Made by a program: the position numbers and the translations under genes
Shown: positions 1 through 6,144 of the stretch, in pieces
Layout: the number at the start of each line of letters is the position of its first letter
Position numbering within the stretch: the first letter of the stretch is position 1
The notes under the pieces: model-generated
The model's input: only the letters and a program-made list of their open reading frames with translations
What the model was told of the DNA's origin: nothing
The model's database searches: none
Source: an uncultured beta proteobacterium
GTDB lineage: Bacteria > Pseudomonadota > Gammaproteobacteria > Burkholderiales > Rhodocyclaceae
Reading direction: 5' to 3'
Assembly (NCBI GenBank): GCA_903932755.1
Contig: CAIZHL010000317.1
Location: 1-18,645 of the forward strand
Length of the DNA stretch: 18,645 nucleotides

Positions 1-311
1 TGGCCTTCGACGACCTTGGTCAGTTCTTCCTGGGTCTGGCTGGCGATCTCGTACACGCTGCGCGAGTAGGCAACGGCTTTCTCAACGGAGGGCTGGGCCA
101 GCGTGGTCTGCATGGCGATCAGTTGCTGCACGTCCTTGATGCTGAGCAGAGCCTTGGCGTTGGCAACGCTGTCTTCCAGCAGGGCGCGGGCGGTGTTGAG
201 GTTCAGTGCGGCAAGGCGCTCGGCGCTGGCGAAAGCCGTGTTGGCAACGGTCAGCAGGGTTTCGACGGTGGCTTTGTTGGCAGTGGCGAATTGTTCGGTG
301 GTGGCGTTCAT
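1..311 (-). CDS. phaP: Phasin family protein (PHA granule-associated), 3' part outside window
   Basis: Only the first 103 residues are inside the window; the frame is still open at base 1. The N-terminus (MNATTEQFATANKATVETLL) and the alanine-rich, amphipathic helical stretch that follows, with LEDSVANAKALLSIKDVQQL at about residues 45-64 and a QTQEEL segment near 92-97, match the phasin_2 family of Beta- and Alphaproteobacteria. Phasins coat polyhydroxyalkanoate granules in the cytoplasm and control their size and number. The start ATG (311-309) is preceded by a good AGGAGA ribosome site six bases away. The gene has its own promoter and candidate PhaR operators upstream, so it is probably monocistronic at its 5' end. 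The family call is firm. Which paralogue it is, and whether the protein is full length, cannot be judged here. Confidence 0.87.
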   Translation of the reverse strand, partial: MNATTEQFATANKATVETLLTVANTAFASAERLAALNLNTARALLEDSVANAKALLSIKDVQQLIAMQTTLAQPSVEKAVAYSRSVYEIASQTQEELTKVVEG

Positions 312-398
312 GGGTGATCTCCTGAAATTGATTTAAAAAAAGTTGGCTGAACCGTGGTCAGATTTTTTGTCGCTCACCCCTGATTCCCAGGGTGATGT

Positions 399-407
399 TG
401 CAGTGCA
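399..407. promoter_or_regulatory. Candidate PhaR operator, promoter-proximal (TGC-N3-GCA)
   Basis: TGCAGTGCA is a TGC-N3-GCA palindrome located just downstream of the predicted start of phasin transcription (about +5 to +13). PhaR repressors of PHA granule genes in alphaproteobacteria are known to bind CTGC-N3-GCAG-like sites. Here the core TGC-N3-GCA is intact but the outer C/G pair is not. A protein bound here would block initiation. Assignment to PhaR is inference; no phaR gene is in the window. Confidence 0.5.
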
Positions 408-418
408 TCATGGTTCGT

Positions 419-446
419 ATTATAGGCACGGAAAACGCCGTGTCAA
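419..446 (-). promoter_or_regulatory. Sigma70 promoter of the phasin gene
   Basis: On the minus strand there is a perfect TTGACA (446-441), a 16-bp spacer and a perfect TATAAT (424-419). Transcription should start near base 412, giving a leader of about 100 nt before the phasin ATG at 311. Both hexamers match consensus exactly, which suits a very highly expressed granule protein. Expression would then have to be held down by a repressor; see the two flanking palindromes. Confidence 0.85.
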
Positions 447-457
447 CACTTTTTTGG

Positions 458-466
458 TGCAACGCA
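458..466. promoter_or_regulatory. Candidate PhaR operator, upstream (TGC-N3-GCA)
   Basis: TGCAACGCA is a second TGC-N3-GCA palindrome, 12 bases upstream of the phasin -35 box. Its centre is 59 bp from that of the first copy, so the two bracket the promoter. The pairing of two identical-class palindromes around a consensus promoter supports a regulatory role more than either copy alone. Confidence 0.5.
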
Positions 467-520
467 ACAAAAAACTGATTATTAATTTAAATATAACAAA
501 AACAATTCGTTATATAAATG

Positions 521-542
521 AAAAGGGCCCCGCAGGGCCCTT
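521..542 (-). terminator. Intrinsic terminator of the kdsD-lptA-crotonase operon
   Basis: Minus-strand reading gives AAGGGCCC, loop TGCG, GGGCCCTT, then further T residues and a strongly AT-rich stretch. The 8-bp stem (535-542 paired with 523-530) is perfect. It lies 23 bp past the stop codon of the enoyl-CoA hydratase. The C(UGCG)G loop belongs to the very stable UNCG tetraloop class. Confidence 0.82.
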
Positions 543-565
543 GATGATGCGGTGCGAAAGCGTTT

Positions 566-1342
566 TCAGGCGTCGCGGAAGACCGGCTTGCGCTTTTCCA
601 CGAAGGCGGCCATGCCCTCCTTCTGATCTGCCATGGCAAAGGCCGAATGGAAGGTGCGGCGCTCGAACAGCAGGCCTTCATGCAGCCCGGATTCGAACGC
701 GCGATTGACCGATTCCTTGATCATCATCACCACCGGCAGCGAGAAACCGGCGATGGTCGTTGCCGCTGCCAGGGTTTCCTCAAGCAATTTATCGGCGGCA
801 ATCACGCGCGCCACCAGACCGGCGCGCTCGGCCTCCAGCGCATCGATGAAGCGTGCGGTGAGGCACATGTCCATGGCCTTGGCCTTGCTCACGGCGCGCG
901 GCAGGCGCTGCGTACCGCCGGCGCCGGGCAGAATGCCGAGCTTGATCTCGGGCTGGCCGAACTTGGCGGTATCGGCGGCGTAGATCATGTCGCACATCAT
1001 CGCCAGTTCGCAGCCCCCGCCCAGGGCGAAGCCGGCGACGGCGGCAATGAGCGGCTTGCGGCAGCGGCCGATGCGATCCCAGTTGCGGCTGATGTAATCG
1101 GTTTTATAGACATCCATGAAGTTCCAGCCGGCCATGGCGCCGATGTCGGCGCCGGCGGCGAAGGCCTTGTCCGAACCCGTCACCACCATGCAGCCGATGT
1201 TCGGGTCGGCTTCGAAGCCGTCGAGGGCGGCACTGATTTCGTCGATCAGTTTGTCGTTCAGCGCATTCATGGCCTTGGGCCGGTTGAGCGTGATAAGCCC
1301 GACCTTGCCGCGGGTTTCGACGATGATGTTTTCGTAGCTCAC
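566..1342 (-). CDS. Enoyl-CoA hydratase (crotonase family), last gene of the kds-lpt operon
   Basis: 258 residues, the usual length for a single-domain crotonase. The two catalytic glutamates are visible as Glu112 in [11 protein letters not shown] and Glu132 in [18 protein letters not shown]; their 20-residue spacing equals that of Glu144 and Glu164 in rat mitochondrial enoyl-CoA hydratase. The oxyanion-hole segments AAGADI (62-67) and FALGGG (105-110) are present. The expected reaction is hydration of trans-2-enoyl-CoA to 3-hydroxyacyl-CoA in beta-oxidation. The start is GTG, overlapping the lptA stop as GTGA, with GAGGAGG about seven bases upstream; this supports translational coupling. An operon of LPS-assembly genes is an unexpected home for it. 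It could instead supply or remove a specific acyl-CoA; substrate range cannot be read from sequence. Confidence 0.9.
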   Translation of the reverse strand: MSYENIIVETRGKVGLITLNRPKAMNALNDKLIDEISAALDGFEADPNIGCMVVTGSDKAFAAGADIGAMAGWNFMDVYKTDYISRNWDRIGRCRKPLIAAVAGFALGGGCELAMMCDMIYAADTAKFGQPEIKLGILPGAGGTQRLPRAVSKAKAMDMCLTARFIDALEAERAGLVARVIAADKLLEETLAAATTIAGFSLPVVMMIKESVNRAFESGLHEGLLFERRTFHSAFAMADQKEGMAAFVEKRKPVFRDA

Positions 1343-1998
1343 TTCGAGGCCTCCTCACGGGGTGATGCGATGTCCTGTGCGCTCTTCAGCGCCGGTGCCG
1401 GAACCGGGGAGCGGGGCGGCGCAGCCGGGCTGGCCGCCTTGCCCTTCGGCGGCTGGACCGGGGCGTCTTCCTTCTTGTTCTTCGGCTGTATCACCGCACG
1501 CACGCGCTCGTTGCTCCCCGGCTTGGCGCGGGTGCCGTCGGGGCCGCTGGTGACGACATACTGTTCGTTGCGCGCATCGTAGGAGATGAACTGGCCGCGA
1601 ACTTCATCCTGCCCGCTCTTGACCCGGGCGCGAATGAAGAACTCGGTCTTTTCGCTCTTGGCGTCGTGCTCGATGCGCTCCGCTTCGCCTTCGATGTACT
1701 CGTCGATCCCTTCGCGCTTCTGCCGGAAGCGCGCCAGTGCGCTGCCGCTGCCGGTGGCGACGCCGCGCTGATAGCCGTCGTCGTCCTGGCTGATGACGAT
1801 GCGCTCGGCGCGGATGATCAGGGTGCCCTTGACCAGTTGCACGTTGCCCTCGAAGGTCTGCAGTTTCTTCACGTCGTCGACCGAGACGCGGTCGGCTTCG
1901 ATATTGACCGGCTTTTCGGCGTCGGCCTTTTCCGCCCATGCCGGGCTGGTGGCGAAAAGGATGCCGGCAATGGCGGCGAGTCTGTGGATAAGGTTCAT
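1339..1998 (-). CDS. lptA: LPS transport periplasmic protein LptA
   Basis: 219 residues with an evident signal peptide ([15 protein letters not shown]..., predicted cleavage after SPAWA at about residue 22), followed by the OstA_N/LptA fold: [15 protein letters not shown], then repeated beta-strand segments such as [23 protein letters not shown]. LptA forms the periplasmic bridge that carries lipopolysaccharide from LptC at the inner membrane to LptD at the outer membrane. It overlaps lptC upstream by 4 nt (ATGA) and the crotonase downstream by 4 nt (GTGA). Compared with the 185-residue E. coli protein it carries an extra C-terminal tail of about 50 residues rich in Pro, Ala and Lys (from about [14 protein letters not shown] onwards), probably disordered. 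lptB, the usual next gene, is absent here. Confidence 0.93.
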   Translation of the reverse strand: MNLIHRLAAIAGILFATSPAWAEKADAEKPVNIEADRVSVDDVKKLQTFEGNVQLVKGTLIIRAERIVISQDDDGYQRGVATGSGSALARFRQKREGIDEYIEGEAERIEHDAKSEKTEFFIRARVKSGQDEVRGQFISYDARNEQYVVTSGPDGTRAKPGSNERVRAVIQPKNKKEDAPVQPPKGKAASPAAPPRSPVPAPALKSAQDIASPREEASK

Positions 1999-2570
1999 GG
2001 TGTCTTGGTCCGGTTGCTATGGATGGTGCCGGAAACCCGGCCGCGCAGCACGGTGATGCCGGTTCCGTTGTCGATCTCGAGCCCTGTGCCGTGCATGACG
2101 CTGCTGCCCCGGGTGATGGTCACCGGATCGCCGGTGCTTCCCTTTTCCTCATCGGGAAAGATTTTCAGCGTCTTGCTCTCGAGCGTGGTCGACGGCACGC
2201 CGTCCTTTGCGCCGTGGCGGGTGACCTTGACGTCGTCGACCAGGTCGACTTCCTTGCCGTCGCGCCCGATGTAGGCCATGCGGGCGGCGATTTCGACCGG
2301 CGGCTGGCGATGATAGGTGACATGCGGCCTGGTCACGATGGTGGTGTCGTCGTCGGGGTAGTGCAGCAGCTTTTCGGCGGTGAGGGTGTGCTGCAGGGTG
2401 CCGTTGATGTCGAAGCGGAGCAGCTTCACGCCTTCGGCCCAGTAATCCGGATCATGGCGCAGCGGCCCGCGCGGCGCGTCGCTCTGGATCACCCGGCTGA
2501 GCCAGAAGGTCAGTGCTGCCAGCAGCAGCAGCATGAACAGCGGGAAGATCGAGGTGGCGCGATCTTTCAT
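1995..2570 (-). CDS. lptC: LPS export ABC transporter, periplasmic/membrane protein LptC
   Basis: 191 residues from the ATG at 2570-2568, the same length as E. coli LptC. A single N-terminal membrane anchor (FPLFMLLLLAALTFWLSRVI, about residues 9-28) is followed by an LptC-type beta-jellyroll domain (VKLLRFDINGTLQHTLTAEK, VEIAARMAYIGRDGKEVDLV). LptC receives LPS from LptB2FG and passes it to LptA. I prefer this start to an in-frame ATG at 2630, because 2570 gives a 4-nt ATGA overlap with the kdsC stop and removes an N-terminal extension that is only antisense or out-of-frame kdsC sequence. The overlap with lptA (ATGA) is of the same type. Confidence 0.92.
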   Translation of the reverse strand: MKDRATSIFPLFMLLLLAALTFWLSRVIQSDAPRGPLRHDPDYWAEGVKLLRFDINGTLQHTLTAEKLLHYPDDDTTIVTRPHVTYHRQPPVEIAARMAYIGRDGKEVDLVDDVKVTRHGAKDGVPSTTLESKTLKIFPDEEKGSTGDPVTITRGSSVMHGTGLEIDNGTGITVLRGRVSGTIHSNRTKTP

Positions 2571-3103
2571 GCCAGGTATTCCGCCATGGCGCCATCCCAT
2601 TTGCCCTGGGCACGCAGTATCAGGTCGCATACTTCGCGTACGGCGCCGCGGCCGCCGCCCTTGCCGGCGACGTAATCGACGCGGGCGAGCACTTCGGCAT
2701 GGCCGTCGGCGACGCTGGCGGAAAAGCCGCAGGCGCGCAGCACCGGCAGATCCACCACGTCGTCCCCCATGTAGCCGGCCCGGGACAGATCGATGCCGCG
2801 CTGTGCGGCGAGCTGTCCCAACAAGCTGCGCTTGTCTTCGACGCCCATGTGCAATTCCTTGATGTCCAGATTTTTGGCGCGCAGCAGAAGCGCCGGCGAA
2901 CTGCGGCCGCTGATGATGACCACCTCGACTCCGGCGCGCTGCAGCATCTTGAGGCCATGGCCGTCGAGGCTGGAGAAGCCCTTGATTTCATCGCCGCCGG
3001 GGCCGAAGTAGAGGGTGCCGTCGGTCAGCACGCCATCGACGTCGAAGCCCATCAGCGCAAGGCGGGCTGCCTTGGCCATGGCCGTGGTGGCTGCCCCGCC
3101 CAT
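2567..3103 (-). CDS. kdsC: 3-deoxy-D-manno-octulosonate 8-phosphate phosphatase KdsC
   Basis: 178 residues. HAD-superfamily motif I is DVDGVLTDG at residues 21-29 (nucleophile Asp21, Asp23), motif II is ISGRSS (64-69), and motif IV is MGDDVVDLP (112-120) with Asp114/Asp115. KdsC enzymes are cap-less type C0 HAD phosphatases that hydrolyse Kdo-8-phosphate to Kdo in the cytoplasm. The start ATG at 3103 shares one base with the kdsD stop (TGATG). An upstream in-frame ATG at 3151 lies inside kdsD and is not needed; MAKAARL (ATG at 3079) is a possible later start. The product is next used for LPS inner-core synthesis, which fits the following lpt genes. Confidence 0.93.
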   Translation of the reverse strand: MGGAATTAMAKAARLALMGFDVDGVLTDGTLYFGPGGDEIKGFSSLDGHGLKMLQRAGVEVVIISGRSSPALLLRAKNLDIKELHMGVEDKRSLLGQLAAQRGIDLSRAGYMGDDVVDLPVLRACGFSASVADGHAEVLARVDYVAGKGGGRGAVREVCDLILRAQGKWDGAMAEYLA

Positions 3104-4104
3104 CAGACGACTTTCGCCCGGAACAGGTCGTGCATGTTCAATGCGCCGCACAGCGCTCCGGCGTCATCGATCACCAGCAGCTGGTTGATCTTGTTCGCTT
3201 CCATCATTTCCACGGCCTCGACAGCGAGGCGGCTGCTGCCGATGCTGCGCGGATTGCGCGTCATTACGGCGCTGACCGGGATCGTGCGCAGGTCACCCAG
3301 GCGTTCCAGCGCACGGCGCAGGTCGCCGTCGGTGAAGATGCCGGTGATCCTTGCCGTCGCATCGAGGACGACCGCCATGCCCATGCCGCCCCGCGTCATG
3401 GCGGCCAGGGCGACCGGAACCGGAACGTTTTCATCCAGCGTCGGCACATCGGCCTGCATGACATCGCGGACATGGGTCAGCAGCTTGCGGCCCAGTGCGC
3501 CGCCGGGGTGGGAGCGGGCGAAGTCGTCGGCGCCGAAGCCCCTGGCGTCGAGCAGCGCCACGGCCAGCGCGTCGCCCAGGGCCAGGGCCGCGGTGGTGCT
3601 GGCGGTGGGGGCGAGGTTCAGCGAGCAGGCTTCCTGGTCGACCCGGGCGTCGAGGTGGATGTCCGCTTCCTGTGCCAGCGAAGACGCTTCGTTGCCGGTA
3701 ATGGCGATCAGCTTGCCGCCCAAACGCTTTACCAGGGGCACGATGGTCAGCAGTTCGTCGTTCTCGCCCGAATTGGAAATGGCGATCAGCACGTCGTCGC
3801 GGGTGATCATGCCCAGATCGCCATGCACGGCTTCGGCGGCGTGGACGAAATAGGCCGGGGTGCCGGTGCTGGCGAAGGTCGCGGCCAGCTTGCGCGCGAT
3901 ATGGCCGGACTTGCCGATGCCGCTGACGATCACGCGGCCATGGCTGCCGCGGATGAGGGCGACCGCTGCGCTGAATTCATTTCCCAGGCGACGCGCCAGG
4001 GCGGCCACTGCCGCGGCTTCGATTTCCAGCACCTGGCGGCCCATTGCCACGGCGCGAGCGTCTTCAGAAACGCGAGCGGCAAGTGGTTGAATGGCTTGGT
4101 TCAT
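3103..4104 (-). CDS. kdsD: D-arabinose 5-phosphate isomerase KdsD
   Basis: 333 residues from the ATG at 4104. An N-terminal SIS sugar-isomerase domain (about 40-180) is followed by two CBS repeats (about 210-265 and 275-333). Residues matching the E. coli KdsD active site are visible: Lys65 in GIGKSGHIARK, Glu114 in SNSGENDE, Glu158 in DQEACSLNLAPT, and His199 in SHPGGALGRK. The enzyme interconverts ribulose 5-phosphate and arabinose 5-phosphate, the first committed step to Kdo. An in-frame ATG at 4155 would place the start upstream of the predicted promoter's own start point, so 4104 is preferred. It is the first gene of the five-gene operon and is divergent from kefB. Confidence 0.93.
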   Translation of the reverse strand: MNQAIQPLAARVSEDARAVAMGRQVLEIEAAAVAALARRLGNEFSAAVALIRGSHGRVIVSGIGKSGHIARKLAATFASTGTPAYFVHAAEAVHGDLGMITRDDVLIAISNSGENDELLTIVPLVKRLGGKLIAITGNEASSLAQEADIHLDARVDQEACSLNLAPTASTTAALALGDALAVALLDARGFGADDFARSHPGGALGRKLLTHVRDVMQADVPTLDENVPVPVALAAMTRGGMGMAVVLDATARITGIFTDGDLRRALERLGDLRTIPVSAVMTRNPRSIGSSRLAVEAVEMMEANKINQLLVIDDAGALCGALNMHDLFRAKVV

Positions 4105-4132
4105 CGGGGGCTGGCGTTTATGATGGAACCAA

Positions 4133-4141
4133 ATTATAGCA
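4133..4141 (-). promoter_or_regulatory. Extended -10 promoter of the kdsD operon
   Basis: The minus strand reads TGC followed directly by TATAAT (TGnTATAAT, 4141-4133), an extended -10 element with a perfect hexamer. No good TTGACA is seen upstream, as is common for this class. The start would fall near 4126, giving a leader of about 20 nt before the kdsD ATG. Confidence 0.65.
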
Positions 4142-4179
4142 ACCGCGCCCCACATCTTTCGCTCCGCTCAGGTTTCTCC

Positions 4180-6144
4180 GTGACCGATACCCTGTCCTTG
4201 ATTCTGCTGCTGCTTGCCGTTGCCGTGGTGGTGGTGGTCATCTTCCGCATGATCGGCCTGCCGCCGATCCTGGGTTATCTGCTGGTGGGCGCGGTGCTCG
4301 GGCCCTTCGCTACGGGTTGGGTGCCAGATACCGAGGAAACGCGGCATCTGGCCGAGTTCGGCGTGGTGTTCCTGATGTTCAGCATCGGCCTCGAGTTCTC
4401 GCTGGCACGCTTGTACAGCATGAAGCGCATCGTCTTCGGTCTCGGCCTGGCGCAGGTGCTGGTGACCATCCTGGTCGGTACGCTGCTGGCCCGCTTTGCA
4501 GGCATTTCTTGGCTGGCCGGCATTGCCTTGGGCGGCGCGCTGGCCATGTCATCGACCGCGATGCTGTCCAAGCTGCTGACCGAGCGCGGCGAACTGGATG
4601 CGCCGCACGGGCGCGAAGTGATCGGCGTACTGCTGTTCCAGGACATCGCCGTGGTGCCGCTCCTGGTGCTGATCCCGGCCTTGTCGCAGCCGGTCGAGGC
4701 AATGGCCGAGGCTCTGCTGCTGGCGGCATTCAAGGCGACGGTGCTGCTCACGCTGGTGCTGTTCATCGGCCAGCGCGTGCTTTCGGCGTGGTTCTACATG
4801 GTGGCCAGGCAAAAATCCGCCGAGCTGTTCATGCTCAATGTGCTGCTGATTACCCTTGGTCTCGCCTGGTTGACCGAACTGGCGGGCCTGTCGCTGGCGC
4901 TGGGCGCCTTTACCGCCGGCATGCTGATCGGCGAAACCGAATACCGCTATCAGGTGGAAGAGGACATCAAGCCTTTCCGCGACGTCCTGCTCGGGCTGTT
5001 TTTCGTCGCCATCGGCATGCGCCTCAATGTGCCGCAGATAGTCGGCCAGTGGCCCCTGGTGCTCGCTTTGCTGGTTTCGCTGCTGGCATTCAAGCTGGTG
5101 ATCGTCGGCGTTTTTTCACGCCTGCTGGGCAGTTCGCCGGGCACCTCGCTGCGCAGCGGCTTGTGGCTGTGTGCCGGCGGCGAATTCGGTTTCGTGATCC
5201 TCGCCCGCGCCCGTGACGTGCAGCTGCTGGCTCCCGAAACGCTGCAGCCGGTGCTGGCGGCCATGGTGCTGTCGCTGCTGTTGGCGCCTTTGATCGTGCA
5301 CTTTTCCGACCGGCTGGTATTCCGTTTCGTCGCTTCGGAATGGCTGCTGCGCTCGATGCAATTGACCCAGCTGGCGGCACAGTCGCTGACCACCGACAAG
5401 CATGCCATCATCTGCGGCTACGGACGTACCGGCCAACATCTGGCGCGCTTCCTCGAAGCCGAGGGGATCTCCTACATGGCCCTCGACCTCGATCCCGAAC
5501 GCGTGCGCGAGGCCAGCATGGCCGCCGAAGCGGTGTCCTATGGTGACTCGTCGAAAAAGGAAACGCTGCTGGCGGCCGGCCTGCTGCGGGCCAGCGTGGT
5601 GATCGTCACCTTCGCCGACAGTGATGCCGCGCTGCGCGTGATCCACAGGGTGCGCGAGTTGCGCCCGGAGGTGGCGATCGTCGCGCGCGCGCGGGAGCAG
5701 GACGACATCGAAAAACTCTACGCCGCCGGCGCTGCCGAGGTCGTACCAGAGGCCCTCGAATCCAGCGTGATGCTGGCGACCCACGCGCTGGCGCTCTCGG
5801 GCATACCCATGCACAAGGTGATCAAGCGCCTGCGCGAGATGCGCGAAAAGCATTACTCGTTGTTGCGCGGCTTCTTCCACGGCGCCACCGACGCCGGCGC
5901 CCACCTGGCGGATGCCGACCAGCCGCGCCTGCATGCGGTGACACTGATGCCTGGCGCAGCGGCGATCGGGCGTCGGGTCGGCGACATCGATCTGGAAAAA
6001 GTCGGCGCTGGCGTTACGGCGATCCGCCGCCGTTCGCAGCGCGCACTCAAGCTGGAGTCGTCGCTGGAACTGCTGGAAGGCGATGTGGTGGTGCTGATCG
6101 GGACGGCGGCTGCGGTGGCTGCGGGCGAGAAGATTCTGCTCTGA
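4180..6144 (+). CDS. kefB: Monovalent cation:proton antiporter, CPA2/KefB-type with RCK domain
   Basis: 654 residues from the GTG at 4180. The N-terminal half is a Na+/H+ exchanger-type membrane domain with many hydrophobic helices (LPPILGYLLVGAVLGP at about 27-42; FGVVFLMFSIGLEFSL at about 60-74). It is followed by a TrkA-N (RCK) domain beginning near residue 408, HAIICGYGRTGQ, whose GxGxxG at 413-418 binds a dinucleotide, and a TrkA-C domain from about 585 to the end. This is the layout of glutathione-gated potassium efflux systems. I prefer GTG 4180 because betaproteobacterial homologues begin with a TDxLSLxLLLLAVAVVVVV-type sequence; ATGs at 4120/4123 are alternatives but overlap the kdsD promoter. 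Its 3' end is overlapped antisense by the next gene. Gating ligand and ion are not provable here. Confidence 0.88.
   Translation: MTDTLSLILLLLAVAVVVVVIFRMIGLPPILGYLLVGAVLGPFATGWVPDTEETRHLAEFGVVFLMFSIGLEFSLARLYSMKRIVFGLGLAQVLVTILVGTLLARFAGISWLAGIALGGALAMSSTAMLSKLLTERGELDAPHGREVIGVLLFQDIAVVPLLVLIPALSQPVEAMAEALLLAAFKATVLLTLVLFIGQRVLSAWFYMVARQKSAELFMLNVLLITLGLAWLTELAGLSLALGAFTAGMLIGETEYRYQVEEDIKPFRDVLLGLFFVAIGMRLNVPQIVGQWPLVLALLVSLLAFKLVIVGVFSRLLGSSPGTSLRSGLWLCAGGEFGFVILARARDVQLLAPETLQPVLAAMVLSLLLAPLIVHFSDRLVFRFVASEWLLRSMQLTQLAAQSLTTDKHAIICGYGRTGQHLARFLEAEGISYMALDLDPERVREASMAAEAVSYGDSSKKETLLAAGLLRASVVIVTFADSDAALRVIHRVRELRPEVAIVARAREQDDIEKLYAAGAAEVVPEALESSVMLATHALALSGIPMHKVIKRLREMREKHYSLLRGFFHGATDAGAHLADADQPRLHAVTLMPGAAAIGRRVGDIDLEKVGAGVTAIRRRSQRALKLESSLELLEGDVVVLIGTAAAVAAGEKILL

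Noticed and set aside
647..1582. Plus-strand open frame of 311 codons opposite the crotonase and lptA
   Set aside because: Runs across two well-supported minus-strand genes and their junction; composition is that of a GC-rich antisense shadow, with no recognisable domain.
4120..4125. Tandem ATGs as the kefB start
   Set aside because: Would place the kefB start within the predicted initiation region of the kdsD promoter and add a 19-residue leader not typical of the family; kept as an alternative to GTG 4180.
3130..4179. A long plus-strand extension upstream of kefB, open for over 300 codons
   Set aside because: It is antisense to kdsD, has histidine/glutamine/glycine-rich composition typical of a shadow frame in GC-rich DNA, and the conserved antiporter sequence begins only near 4180.
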